Assembly: GCA_905221605.1 (NCBI GenBank)
Contig: CAJNDS010002288.1
Span: 62,001-126,000 of the forward strand
From: Symbiodinium natans
Lineage: Eukaryota > Sar > Dinophyceae > Suessiales > Symbiodiniaceae
Direction: 5' to 3'
Length of the DNA: 64,000 nt
Part shown: in pieces, positions 20,627-30,499 of the stretch
Layout of the letters: the number at the start of each line of letters is the position of its first letter
Position numbering within the stretch: the first letter of the stretch is position 1
Notes under the pieces: model-generated
Told to the model about the DNA's origin: nothing
Database searches by the model: none
Seen by the model: only the letters and a program-made list of their open reading frames with translations
Translations under genes and position numbers: made by a program

Positions 20627-21226
20627 ATGAGGCTGGCGTTGGTACTGCTCGCCCTCATGCCCATCCTGGCCGTTCCGCCAGACCAGGTACAGATCGGGAG
20701 TTCCGGGTCCATACCTTCTGCACCCTCAACGACCCTAGTTGGAGGTTCATGGGTACTTCTAACCCAATCATAACCGCACTTATAAGCCCCCTAAGTCCCC
20801 TTATACGTACCCATGATCCTCCAAGTGTAATCCCTAAACCCCTATATCCACAGCATCCTATCCAGGCGGGATGGTTCTTTTTGGCTCGTGCCCACTTTCG
20901 CAGCATGCGCGCAAGTTGGGATTGGGGCTTAAACTTTCTTTGGGCATTGTTGCAGAGGCAACGCTCTTGCGCACATTGCAGTGGGATTCTGAGAGCAGCT
21001 AAGCAGGACTAAGCCCCCTAGCTGTTTTGGGTTCTGCGCGCGGCGTTAAGGCTCTTTGCAAGCCCCAAGCCCGAAAACCATGAGCCCCTACATCCCTCAG
21101 GCTTTAGAGTTTAGGGTTTAGGGTTTAGGGTCTAGGGTTTAGGGGCGTGAGGTGAGCTACAACAACTCCATGGGCGCCTGTGGAGACTCAGGCCTGGGCG
21201 AAGTCGCTGTCTGGGCTTTGGGGGGC
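20627..21226 (+). CDS. PPR repeat split by a GT-AG intron (partial gene)
   Basis: Exon 20627-20686 reads MRLALVLLALMPILAVPPDQ and exon 21152-21226 reads VSYNNSMGACGDSG and onward. Joined, residues fall in perfect PPR register (L21, M27, P28, P34, D35, then S3, Y4, N5, A10, C11). The intron 20687-21151 begins GTACAG, ends GTGAG, and contains an F2 element (20739-20824) and TTTAGGG repeats. The first exon could also be read as a signal-peptide-like start, since it opens with ATG, but the register favours PPR. A further weak PPR-like scrap (AWQKDPLSTSISYVQLQ) lies near 21870. Confidence 0.55.
20739..20824 (+). repeat. F2 element copy with both ends
   Basis: The left end TTGGAGGTTCATGGGTACTT and right end GTACCCATGATCCTCCAA mirror each other. 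It lies inside the intron of the split PPR repeat. Confidence 0.75.
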
Positions 21227-21328
21227 TCAGTTAGGAATTTAAGTTAGGGTTTAGGGTTTAGGGTTTAGGGTTTAGGGATTAGGGATTAGGGATTGGGGAT
21301 TGGGGTTTAGGGTTTTGGGTTTAGGGTA

Positions 21329-21745
21329 ACTTGGTAGCTCAGTGGTATCCTAACCCTTTTTCCCATTCTCGGTGTGGGGTTGTTAGAATTTAAGCTCAAC
21401 TCTTCTCCTCGCCCAGTCTGCTTCTCCTCGCCCGGTCTACTCCTCGCCCAACCCCAGGGTGCCCAACCCCAGAGTGTCCCTGCAGTGCCCAAGCGTGCCT
21501 GGAGTGCCCAATCCCAGACTGTCCCTAAAACCAAAGTGTCAGGAGTGCCCAACCCCAGATTGACCCTGAAGTGCCCAACCCCAGAGTGTCACTGGAGTGC
21601 CCAACCCCAGAGTGTCAGTGTCTCTACCCAGAGAGGGTGGGGATGTTCGGAGTAATTAGGTTTTCTTTCTGGGTTCCCTTACAACGTAGCCAAGCCGAAG
21701 GAAGGGTACCCTTTTTATGAGATGATGACTGGTCTACCAAGCCGA
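21329..21745 (+). repeat. F3 element interrupted by a second repeat (nested)
   Basis: The F3 left half (ACTTGGTAGCTCAGTGGTAT...CCCTTTTTCCCAT) stops near 21366. Its right half (TTTCTTTCTGGGTTCCCTTA...GACTGGTCTACCAAG) resumes near 21660. The 290-bp insert (TCTCGGTGTGGGGTTGTTAG, then units of GTGCCCAACCCCAGAGTGTC) has a relative at 60403-60505, so it is itself a dispersed repeat that landed in F3. Confidence 0.65.
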
Positions 21746-22097
21746 CAGGGTGTAGGGGTTTTGGGTTTTAGTGCTTGCATAACTCGAAATACACAAACCT
21801 CAGATCCTGAACCCCTAAACCCTAAACCCGAAACCCTAAATCCTAAACCCTAAACCCTAAACCGTTTCAAGAAGCGCTTGGCAGAAGGACCCCCTCAGCA
21901 CGAGCATCAGCTATGTCCAGTTGCAGACCCGAAACCCAAACCATAAAGCCATGTACCCCGCATGAATCATGGTATCCCAAAAACCCTCCCTAAACCCTAA
22001 ACCCTGAACCCTAAACCCTAAACCCTAAACCCTAAACCCTAAGGTGGCGGTATTTTTCCGTGTTTTTTCCGTTTTTTTGTAGTTTTTTCCGGCCGTC

Positions 22098-22365
22098 TGG
22101 CCCAGCAAGCAAGCAAGCAAGTAAGCAAGCGAGCCAGCAAGCAAGCAAGGAAAACAAGCAACGGTACCAGCAAGCAAGCAATCAAGCAAGCAAGCAAGCA
22201 AACAAGCAAGCAACCAAGCAAGCAAGCAAGCAAGCAAGCGAGCGAGCCAATTTTTCAGCCTCTTCGCCCATCCTAAACCCAGGCAAGGGCGCTGCAGGCA
22301 GGCTAATGTTTCGGCCTCTTGGCCCATCCTAAACCCCAGCCAAGGGCGCTCCAGGCAGGCCAATT
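22098..22365 (+). repeat. (AAGC)n array followed by a 60-bp duplication
   Basis: AAGC tetranucleotides run through 22098-22248. Two copies of a segment (CCTCTTSGCCCATCCTAAAC, AAGGGCGCT, CAGGCAGGC) follow at about 22255-22300 and 22313-22360. Confidence 0.85.
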
Positions 22366-23024
22366 TTGATGACTTGCAAGAGTAGGCTGGACAGACTGAG
22401 CACGTCGTCTTCCTCGGAGCATGAAAATCAGAAGTTTGCAGTGCTTGATTTCATGTGCCTGTCTCTTTGTCTCATAGCATCTCCCCCCCTTCCCTCAACC
22501 ACATGAAGCCAGCACTGGGAAAGTGCAAGCAGCACTGAGGAAGTGCGTTTCAATATCTTAGGACACTTTGTATACGTGCTCTTCTTGCATTTGCTCTTTT
22601 TTCGTGCAGCTTTCTTCTCTGCAGGTTTTTGGGCTGTAGTGTAAACGCGCCGCCGGGTTTCTGACGGGAAGCTATGGCGGGCGACGAGGCACATGGATCC
22701 AGGGCTTGGGGTTCACGGTGAAAAAACACGCCCTTCGCTGCCTTGGCTTGCATTGAGGGTCAGGTCAAACAGTTCTATATATAGTATAGGTTTAGGCTTT
22801 TGAGGGTTTTCAGGCTATAGGGTTCAGGGTTTAGGGTTTACAGGTTGTCTCGTTTAGGGTTATAGGGTTGTAGGGTTTAGGCTTTAGGGAGCATATACAT
22901 ATATATATATATATATATCTATACTGATATCGTTATATTTTGTAAGTCTGTATATGAAAAATATCCATATATTTATGTATATATATATATACATGAGATA
23001 AGCCTTTCACTGCTGGCCAGCCGA
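22366..23024. other. No gene recognised; AT microsatellites
   Basis: Unassigned sequence to 22760, degenerate TTTAGGG words at 22780-22885, then (TA)n at about 22890-22920 and 22976-22992. Confidence 0.5.
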
Positions 23025-23560
23025 CGCAGTGGCTGCGGCCATGTTCAACACCAGGCGAGCTTGCCTGCAAGCCTGCTGGCAGTGGCTGCGGCCCTGCGGC
23101 ATACACAGTGGCTGCGGCCCTGTAACAGTGCGCGACGCAGTGGCTGCGGCCCTGCGGCATATACACAGCAGCGGCGGCCCTGTAACAGTGTGTGATGCAG
23201 TGGCTCTGGCCCTGCACGCTGTCTGGGAGTGAGCGTGTCCGATACTTGCGGCTACGCGGTCTTCAGGGTTTGGGGTTTGTTGGCCTCTTTCGGGCTGAGG
23301 CTTACAAGGGTAGAATGCAAGGATTAACGAAGTAAGGGTTCAGGGTTTCTCCAATGTCGCGCAAGCATTGTGTTTGCAAATAAGAGGGGCTAGGCCCGCT
23401 CCCCCTCCCCCCAACCACCCCGCTTCTTTCAGGCTGCCACCCACGCAGTGGCTGCGGCCCTGCGGCATATACACAGCGGCTGCGGCCCTGTAACAGTGTG
23501 TGATGCAGTGGCTGTGGCCCTGCGGCATGTAGACAGCGGCTGCGGCCCTGTCAGGTGTGA
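23025..23560 (+). repeat. GC-rich repeat GCAGTGGCTGCGGCCCTG
   Basis: Units of about 32-36 bp (GCAGTGGCTGCGGCCCTGCG then GCATATACACAG) occur at 23027-23220 and again at 23443-23550. Open frames across them are periodic, not gene-like. Confidence 0.8.
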
Positions 23561-23935
23561 AGCTCCCGTCAAGCCTATACGGCCCTATCTAGCCTTCATA
23601 TGCATGCAGGCCTGCACGTATCAGACATATATATATATATATGTATACATATGTATAGATATATATACACATATATATCTATCTCTATAGCAGGTGAGAT
23701 ACGCGCAACGATGGGTTGGGCTCGCAAAAGTTACACGCTGCTACGCGGTGTTCAGGGTTTCGGGTTGTTGGCCTGTTTCGGGCTGAGGCCTACAAGGGTA
23801 GAATGCAAGCACGAACGCATTTAGGGTGCAGGGTTTCTCAAATGTCGTGCAAGCACTGTGTTTGCAAATGAGAGGGGCTAGGCCCCCTCCCCCTCCCCCC
23901 ACCACCCCGCTTCTTTCAGGCTGCCACCCACTCTA
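23235..23935 (+). repeat. Segmental duplication, offset about 490 bp
   Basis: 23245-23450 and 23735-23935 share in order: CTACGCGGT-TTCAGGGTTT, TTTCGGGCTGAGGC, ACAAGGGTAGAATGCAAG, GTTTGCAAAT, GAGGGGCTAGGCCC and CTTTCAGGCTGCCACCCA. Confidence 0.75.
23625..23695. repeat. AT-rich microsatellite
   Basis: Interrupted (TA)n with TATACATATGTATA palindromes; lies between the two duplicated segments. Confidence 0.8.
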
Positions 23936-24114
23936 AGCCGTACAAGACAGTCAGTTTCAAACACACAATGCTTGGGGCTGCGCCCCCCCCCCCCACCCAC
24001 TCTTCTTAGATGCACCGGAAACCCATCGTGCGAGCGTCGTGTTTGCCAGCGGAAGAGGGGTTGTGTGAGTCGTGCGAAGCCATCACGCGAACATTGTGTT
24101 TGCAAAAGGGAGGG

Positions 24115-24176
<62 letters not shown>

Positions 24177-24465
24177 CCTCCCCCAACCCCCCGGTCTTTT
24201 TTTTTTCAGGCTGCCACCCATTTTAAGCCGTGCATTCTTGTTCCAACACATGATGCGAGCATGGTGTTGTCAAAGCGCGATGCGAGCATTGTGTTTGTAA
24301 CTGAGGGGGGGCTTATTTTCTATGACACCCATTATGCGAGCGGCGTGTTTGCAAACGGGGGACGGGGTCTTTCAGTAGTCCTAAGCCATTACGCGAACAT
24401 GGTGTTTGCGAATGGGAGTGCATTTTTGTTTCGTGTGCGAGCAATGTGTTTGCGCATGGGTGCTT
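23840..24465 (+). repeat. Short-period GTGTTTGCAAA repeat with a long C-run
   Basis: The word GCGARCATTGTGTTTGCAAA recurs in about eight imperfect units (23850, 24030, 24090, 24255, 24285, 24335, 24392, 24438), each followed by a G-rich or C-rich tail. A C homopolymer of about 55 (24117-24173) interrupts one unit. Its length may be a sequencing or assembly estimate. Confidence 0.65.
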
Positions 24466-24540
24466 GCAAATGGGGGGGGGGGGCCTGGACCGACAGTCCC
24501 AACTCAACACCAAACGCATAGCCAAAACCCACAACTTCCC

Positions 24541-25276
24541 ACAACCTTAGCTCGACATGAAGATGCGCGGGATGTTTCAACGCTGTCCCGCGCAGGAGAA
24601 GACCTCCAGTTCCTGCGAGGACAACTTTGAGGAGAGGTGCGAGGACGAGCAGCCTGGAAAGGACGCCCGCGGGGACTCCGGAAGGGACCGAAGTCGGGAC
24701 AGGCAGCCAGAAACACGCAGGGACAGGGGAGATAGGAGCCGACGTCCGGAGCCAGACCGTGGGCACGCAGAAGCCAGGGCGACTCGCTTGCGGACCCAGT
24801 TGCACAAGCAGCTGCGTCCCCAATCCCCAACCAGGAACGCAGAGAAGCCAAAAACGTCAGAAAGGCTGCCTGCGGTCGCTATGTGAAGAACGAGGACACC
24901 GCCGTGGACCAGCGCGCGATGTCCGTCTTCCTCGTGCCGAGGCCGAGGAGCGCGCCCAGGAGGAGTCCAACCGCCGCTGGGATGCATACTACGCCGGCAG
25001 CCGGGTCCCTGCTGCTCGCGGCGGGAAGTTCCCGGCGCCGTTCCTGCGGGAGGCACCATGCAGTCCAAAACAGACAAGCGGCGCCTGAGAAAGGCAAAGG
25101 CGGACGAGTCGAAGAAGAAGCGCCGCCGCAGATCTTCCTCGCCCGTCATCCCTCGTGCATCCGGACCTCAGGATCGCGATCCCCCGGATCACGACGATCC
25201 GCGAGGCGGACATGACAAGGGTCGCGTACTCACGGCCCTCTTCCAGCAAGCCATGCAGGCATTGCGCACTTTATGA
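24541..25276 (+). CDS. Arg/Ser- and Lys-rich coding-like stretch, unidentified
   Basis: High-GC sequence with strong coding character but no single open frame. In succession the frames give an RS/RD-rich segment (RDRSRDRQPETRRDRGDRS, about 24680-24750), ERREAKNVRKAACGRYVKN then VDQRAMSVFL (24828-24932), AEEERAQEESNRRW-like acidic helix then DAYYAGSRVP (24939-25015), and a basic tail (KTDKRRLRKAKADESKKKRR, 25060 onward) ending with TGA at 25274-25276. RS and KR tracts resemble nuclear RNA-processing proteins in composition only. Either introns or frameshifts separate the segments; I did not resolve splice sites, and a pseudogene is possible. Confidence 0.3.
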
Positions 25277-25607
25277 AGGGCTGCAACATCGTGGCCACAA
25301 GTGAGGGTAAGCCTTTCAGTCTCTTTAGTTCAACACGCGCGAGATCTAGGAACTCTTAGCCGAAAGGCAGCCAGCCTTGTCCGTCTGTTCTTTGTTAGGA
25401 TTCATGAAGGTTGCATCTGCAGCTGTGCTTCTTCACGTTGCGAACCTGCACGAAAGTGCGTATAACGCAAATAGGCTGTGCGGACTCGGAGCCGTTTACA
25501 AGCCTCGAGCCAGACTCGAAAGTGTTCGCAATTCGTGTGGTCGAGACAAGGCACGGGGTATGACTGGTTACACAGGCAAGTGCGGTTACTAGTCCTCGTA
25601 CTATTAC

Positions 25608-25625
25608 GACGACTAGTAGTACTAT

Positions 25626-25693
<68 letters not shown>
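25608..25693 (+). repeat. (ACT)n trinucleotide array
   Basis: About 24 ACT units with interruptions at the edges (AGTACTATTACT). The Leu run in one frame is a by-product. Confidence 0.95.
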
Positions 25694-25983
25694 ATATTAC
25701 TACTAGTACGACTGGTACTGCTACTTACTACTCATCGTGGACGCCGCTGTGGAGATCTTCGACTTTTTTTTCCCTCTCAACGGGAACCCACCTTGTCGCG
25801 GTGGGAGGGCTCAGTACCCCTTCGACAGAGGGGGGAGCCAAGAGGTTCCCGACCAGCAAGCCAGAAAAAAATACAAAAAAACACGGAAAAAACACTACGG
25901 AAAAAATCCCAGCCCAAACCCTAAACCCTAAACCCTAGACCCTAAACCCTAAACCCTAAACCCTAAACCCTAAACCCTCGAAG

Positions 25984-26724
25984 CTCCTCGGCAAGAACTC
26001 AGCTGCAGGGCACTGGCAGCATTCCTTGGAAGCCCTGGCAGCGATGCGCGCCGACCTGACGGAGCCTGATGCCATCAGCTGCCAATTCCGATTTCAGGGT
26101 TTAGGGTTTAGGGTTTGGGGTTTAGGGTTTCGGGTTTAGGGTTTAGGGTCAGCTCCCCACCCCTATTCCTAAGACCCAAACCTTAAGCCCTAAGCCGTCG
26201 AAAGGAGAAACTTCTACGCGTGATTGTGCTTGTTCGTGTTTTTAGTCGGCAGGAAATACCGCAACTTGCGGAGTTGTCTTGTACTTGGTTACAGATGCAT
26301 ATCAGGAAGGACGGCCGAGTTACGGTTATGGTTTTGTAGCTCTCCAACGGCGAAAATGTGTACCTGAGAACGCAAGCTCCACTCGAGAACGCCTCAAACT
26401 CTAGACGGTTCAATCCTTACTTGCAGGTTCATGGGTACTTAGATGTACGGCTACAAGTAGAGTAACAATGGTTATCACCTTATAATCGTTAAGGTACTGA
26501 GAACCCTCCCTAGAAGTACCCATGAACCTTCCAGCACTAAACCCTAAACCCTATAAACCCTATAAACCCCATAAACCCTATAAACTCTATAACCCTAAAC
26601 CCTAGACCCCAAGCCTCCTGTCCCTAAACCCTAAGCCCTAAACCCCAAACCGAGGCTTCGGTAGCCAACTCTCTGCTATGGGGAAGCCATCGCACTGGCA
26701 GCTTGCCGTTTGCCTGCGGCTTGG
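25984..26724 (+). CDS. Two PPR exons (partial, possible start of a long PPR gene)
   Basis: 25984-26096 reads GKNSAAGHWQHSLEALAAM then RADLTEPDAISCQ. About 26664-26724 reads SQLSAMGKPSHWQLAVCLRL. Both show PPR hallmarks (HWQ.S/A...L..M, PDAIS, HWQLAV). The word GCCAA is present at the end of the first and the start of the second, so they probably splice, although I could not find a standard donor that gives exact register. The intervening DNA holds telomeric repeats and an F2 element (26420-26533). It may belong with the PPR exons at 29311-39734. Confidence 0.5.
26420..26533 (+). repeat. F2 element copy with both ends
   Basis: It starts ACTTGCAGGTTCATGGGTAC and ends AAGTACCCATGAACCTTCCA, with the F2 interior words GGTTATCACCTTATAA. 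Confidence 0.7.
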
Positions 26725-26809
26725 ATTGACTCCGTAGTCCAGTGGTGCCCCTTTTGCCCTTTTCTCTAGGTAGGGTTTAGGGTTAAGGGTTTAGGGTTTA
26801 GGGTTTAGG

Positions 26810-26945
26810 GTAACTTGGTACGTAGCCCAGTGATGCCCTTTTGCCCTTTTTTGTTCTCTAGCTTCCCTTATAAAGTCACCAGCCCGACCAAGGGTACCCG
26901 TATTGCAATATGGTTCCTGGGCTACGCTAAGTTGATAGTTTTCTA
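26810..26945 (+). repeat. F3 element copy
   Basis: GGTAACTTGGTACGTAGCCC...CCCTTTTTTGTTCTC...CTTCCCTTATAAAGTCACCA...AAGGGTACCCGTATT...ATATGGTTCCTGGGCTACG matches the other F3 copies in order. The ends GTAGCCCAG and CTGGGCTAC are mirrored. Confidence 0.75.
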
Positions 26946-29310
26946 CCTGAAGGTTGAAGGTAGCTTTGTTTTGCGGTTTGCTACAGGAGATTAAAGGCAT
27001 ACCACCTCAAAATGGTACTACAGAGGAGCCTCATGGTAGAGTCTTTCAGATCTAGGATGCCCTGTAGTGCCCTTATTAATTTGTGTTTAAGGGTTTAGGT
27101 TTTATGCGGCTTGTATAGGGTGTAAGGCGTAAGCATGGGATGTCAGTATTTCGTGGCCTTAGTCCGCTGTTTCGTTGCACGAAGACGCTTTCTGAACTCC
27201 TGTAACCCACAGGAGCACCCTTTGTTGTCTTTGGGTTTTGGGGTTTAGGGTTTATAAACCCTAAACCCTAAACCCTAAACCCTAAACCCTAAACCCTAAA
27301 CCCTAGACCCTAAACCCTAAACCCCAAACACAAAAGCCCCAAAATCCAAACCTTAAACCCCCTGTGGTTTGGGTTCCTTGGGATGGGTCGGGGCATCCTG
27401 GGTTCAGTCGGCCTCGGGGGCCTTCAGCTTCTTGCTGAAGACGCTAAGCCCTGGAAGGTGCTGCGTTTGTCTAATTTGGGGTCCGAGTAGGGTTTAGGCG
27501 GTTTAGGGTTTCGGGTTATTGTTAGGGTTTAGGGTTTAGGGTTTAGGGTTTAGGGTTTAGGGTTTAGGGTTTAGGGTTTCGGGTTTCGGGTTTAGGGTTT
27601 AGGGTTTAGGGTTTAATTAGGGTTTAGGGTTTAGGGTTTAGGGTTTAGGGTTCCCAAGCCTTGAATCCTGAACACTGCAAACTCTAAGGAGGTGTAGGGT
27701 GTCTTGGGTGAATCCAGAACCCAAGTTCACATGTCACAAAGACAAGCACTCCACTGCACTCCCCCGACAGCCAGGCTGGGTGCAATGCGATCTTCCCAGG
27801 CGGCCATGGACACGCGCATAGTGTGGGCCAAGTAGGGTTTAGGGGTTTAGGGGTTTAGGGGTTTAGGGGTTTAGGGGTTTAGGGTTTAGGGTTGAGGGTA
27901 AAGGGTTAGGGGGAGGGTCTCGAGCTGAGGGTTCGGCCTGCCGATCCTTAGGCGGAGTTCCTGTGAGAAGTTGGGGATTGCACCGTAAAGCCTAACTCCC
28001 AAACCCTAAGCCCTAAACCCTAAATCCAACGCCTTAAACCCTAAACCCTAGCCCTAAACTCTAAACCTTGAACCCTAAACCCTGAGCGAAAGCAGGCTCC
28101 TCAACTTTAGATTTAGGGTCCAGGGCGAGGGCCGTAAGCACGTGGTGTCTTCTGCAAGCGATGCTCCTTCTTGGCTTATTTCATTGTTCTGGAGTCCCTT
28201 GGGATATGCTATGTTTTCCCTTATTGGGGTTTAGGAGGATCAGAGGGCTTTAGGGGCCATCCTACATTGTTATGGAGGCTTGTATTTCGGCAGACAGAAA
28301 GAGGGGTGAGGATTAGGGGGACCCTGGAAAATATAGACACTCTGAATAAGGTCCTGGGTTTAGAGAGCCAGAAGAGGGTTAAGAAGGGTTCCCTGTTTGG
28401 GGCCCGCGTTATCCTACCCAGGAAGAAAGGGACCAACATCTGCAGTTTTGCGCGCAGGTGCAGCCGAATCGGATTTGCTACAGCGCTGCTCTCAGCGCCG
28501 AAGAGACTGGCAGGCCAATAGCGGCCCTTGCCCGAAACAATCCGAAACAAGAAACCATAACATGTAGAAACACACATACGCGCGCATACCCAGCCAAAGG
28601 TGTTTGGAAAATGATGCATTTCAAGTCCTAGGACCCTACTCTAGAGTCTCTCTCTATGCTTTAGCAGGTACGAAGTCCAGATGAGCAGTGTGAATATCAG
28701 TGTCCAATGCAAGCTTCTTCAGCCGTCCCCTGCTTGCGCCGATGTCTTCCTCAGGGACTGGTTAGGGTACCTTTAAGCTTTGTGGTTATGTAAGACCCTA
28801 CCATATATATATATATATATATATGTAGATATATATATATATAGATATAGATAGATATATATATATATATATATGCGTACCCCTATAAGGGTTAACCTCT
28901 TTTGGGCCAGGGTATTCAGCCCCTAAGCTTCTGAGAAACAGAAATTCCACTGAATTTGTTTCATTGCTTACAAGAGAGGATGCAACAATTCAAAGGCCAG
29001 CTCGTTTAACGCCGGGTGCCTTCAACGAAAAGCTAACTATGCGCGACGACAGTTTAGACAAGCCAGGCTACCCCTCACGCGTCACTTGCTGTCGCGTCTG
29101 GGCACTTGTCTCCACAAGGGACCGTAGGTTTTTTTTGGGAGTTCTTGAGGGGTTATTTGGGGGCTACTTAGGTATGTAGGGGCTATCTGATGGGTCCCTT
29201 TTAGGGGTCCCTCCTTATACCCCTTAAGTGTCTATCTCCCTAAACCCTACACCCTAAACCCTCAACCCTAAACCCTAACCCCGTAATTAAGTATCCATCT
29301 CAAGATGCAG
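26946..29310. other. Gene-poor stretch: telomeric arrays and unassigned sequence
   Basis: Arrays lie at 27253-27330 (CCCTAAA), 27505-27655 and 27835-27900 (TTTAGGG). An interrupted (TA)n occupies 28802-28875. An open frame at 28171-28521 (116 codons) has no recognisable domain. 27415-27480 and 27765-27830 are coding-like in composition but unidentified. Confidence 0.5.
27505..27655 (+). repeat. Telomere-like array
   Basis: About 19 units, mainly TTTAGGG, with two TTTCGGG and one TTTAATTAGGG interruption. Confidence 0.95.
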
Positions 29311-30499
29311 GCACTGGCATGTTGCCTTGCAGCTGCTGCGAGACATGGGGCGCACGCGAATTCCACCAGACGAGCCTCGACTTGACGACCGCAGGAGGGG
29401 CTGAAGTTTAGGGTGTAGGGGTTTAGGGGTTAAGGGTTTAGGGTTTAGGGTTAAGGTTTAGGGTTTAGGGTTTAGGGTTTAGGGTTTAGGGTTTAGGGAT
29501 TAGGGTTTAGGGTTTAGGGTTTAGGGTTTAGGGTTTAGGGTTTAGGGTTTAGGGTTTAGGGTTCAGGGTTTAGGGTTTAGGGTTTAGGGTTTAGGGTTTA
29601 GGGTTTAGGGTTTAGGTTTTAGGGTTTAGGGTTTAGGGTTGATTGCGGAGCGAGCTCCCTGTACATCCTTTCGGGGAACTAAATGTCCTTGCTTCTTGGC
29701 TTGGTCTGAGAAACTGCTACACGAAACCAAATATTCTTAGTAGCCCAGTGGCCCTTTAAACTTTACCCTTTTTTAGCGGTTTAAAGGCAATAGGGTCTAG
29801 GTTTTAGGGTTTCGGGTTTAGGGTTCAGGGTAACTTGGTAGCCCAGTGGCACCCTTTAACCTTTACCCTTTTTTTGTGCGTTCTGGGTTCCCATACACAG
29901 TAGCCAACCCAAAGAATAAGGGTGGCCTTATGAGAATATGGTTACTGGGCTGCCGAGTATTTCAAAAGTACATATATATATATATAGATACACGCAAACT
30001 AGCAATACATCGCTGCGGAATCATCTGAGTTCACAAGGCTGGTCAAAGCAGCAGGATGAAAGAGCAGCTTGCTGTTGCTGGGGTTTCCATGGGGTTCGAA
30101 GTCGTAGGGCGTAGGGACTCGACTTGCCAGTGACTGGCACGACCCCTGGCTTCCCCCCCAAGCAAGCCATAGACCCGCAAGTCTTAGGGTAGTTACATGG
30201 TCCCTCAGTAAGGGACCCTTAAAAGGGGACCCCTTGCACACCTCTTATATACCCTATAGAACCCAAGGCCCGTACTTCAGAACCCTTTCAAGAAGGTAAG
30301 GGGCCATATGAGGGGCCCATGAAACTAACCCAGAAACCCTAAACCCTCAACCCTAAACCTTACACCCCAAACCCTCAACAACCCTAAACCCTAAGGGAAT
30401 CTCCTTCGTGACCAAAGCTCATCTCCAGCCCAGGAGATCAGCCAAAGTAGCTGTCTAAGCGCATGCGAGCGTGATGGCCAGTGGAGCAGGTGGCGCCTT
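29311..30499 (+). CDS. PPR exons joined by a GA-AG intron (partial gene)
   Basis: Exon 29311-29371 reads HWHVALQLLRDMGRTRIPPD and exon 30434-30499 reads EISQSSCLSACERDGQW and onward. The join (donor GAC|GAGCCT, acceptor CCCAG|GAG) restores PPDEIS with Cys at 11 and Trp at 17, the exact PPR register. The intron, 29372-30433, is 1.06 kb and contains a 230-bp telomeric array, an F3 copy, an AT microsatellite and an F5 copy. A possible donor follows TGGAGCAG|GTGGCG. Confidence 0.6.
29403..29640 (+). repeat. Telomere-like array within PPR intron
   Basis: About 33 units, nearly all TTTAGGG. One of the longest arrays in the window. Confidence 0.95.
29830..29962 (+). repeat. F3 element copy
   Basis: TAACTTGGTAGCCCAGTGGC...TGGGTTCCCATACACAGTAG...AATATGGTTACTGGGCTGCC. 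A partial F3 left end also lies at 29735-29780. Confidence 0.8.
30181..30335 (+). repeat. F5 element copy
   Basis: TTAGGGTAGTTACATGGTCC...ACCTCTTATATACCCTATAG...AGAACCCTTTCAAGAAGGTA...GGGGCCCATGAAACTAAC. The ends (GTTACATGG and CCCATGAAAC) are mirrored. Related copies are at 34200-34510, 48325-48400 and 57235-57335. Confidence 0.7.

Noticed and set aside
20627-20686. Signal peptide of a secreted protein (MRLALVLLALMP...)
   Set aside because: The hydrophobic stretch fits PPR positions 18-35 exactly and joins in register to VSYNNSMGAC; PPR is the better reading.
22039-22332. Cys/Leu-rich or Ala/Ser/Lys-rich proteins
   Set aside because: They come from the (AAGC)n array.
24006-24300. Polyproline and polyglycine open frames
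   Set aside because: They come from a C homopolymer of about 55 nt.
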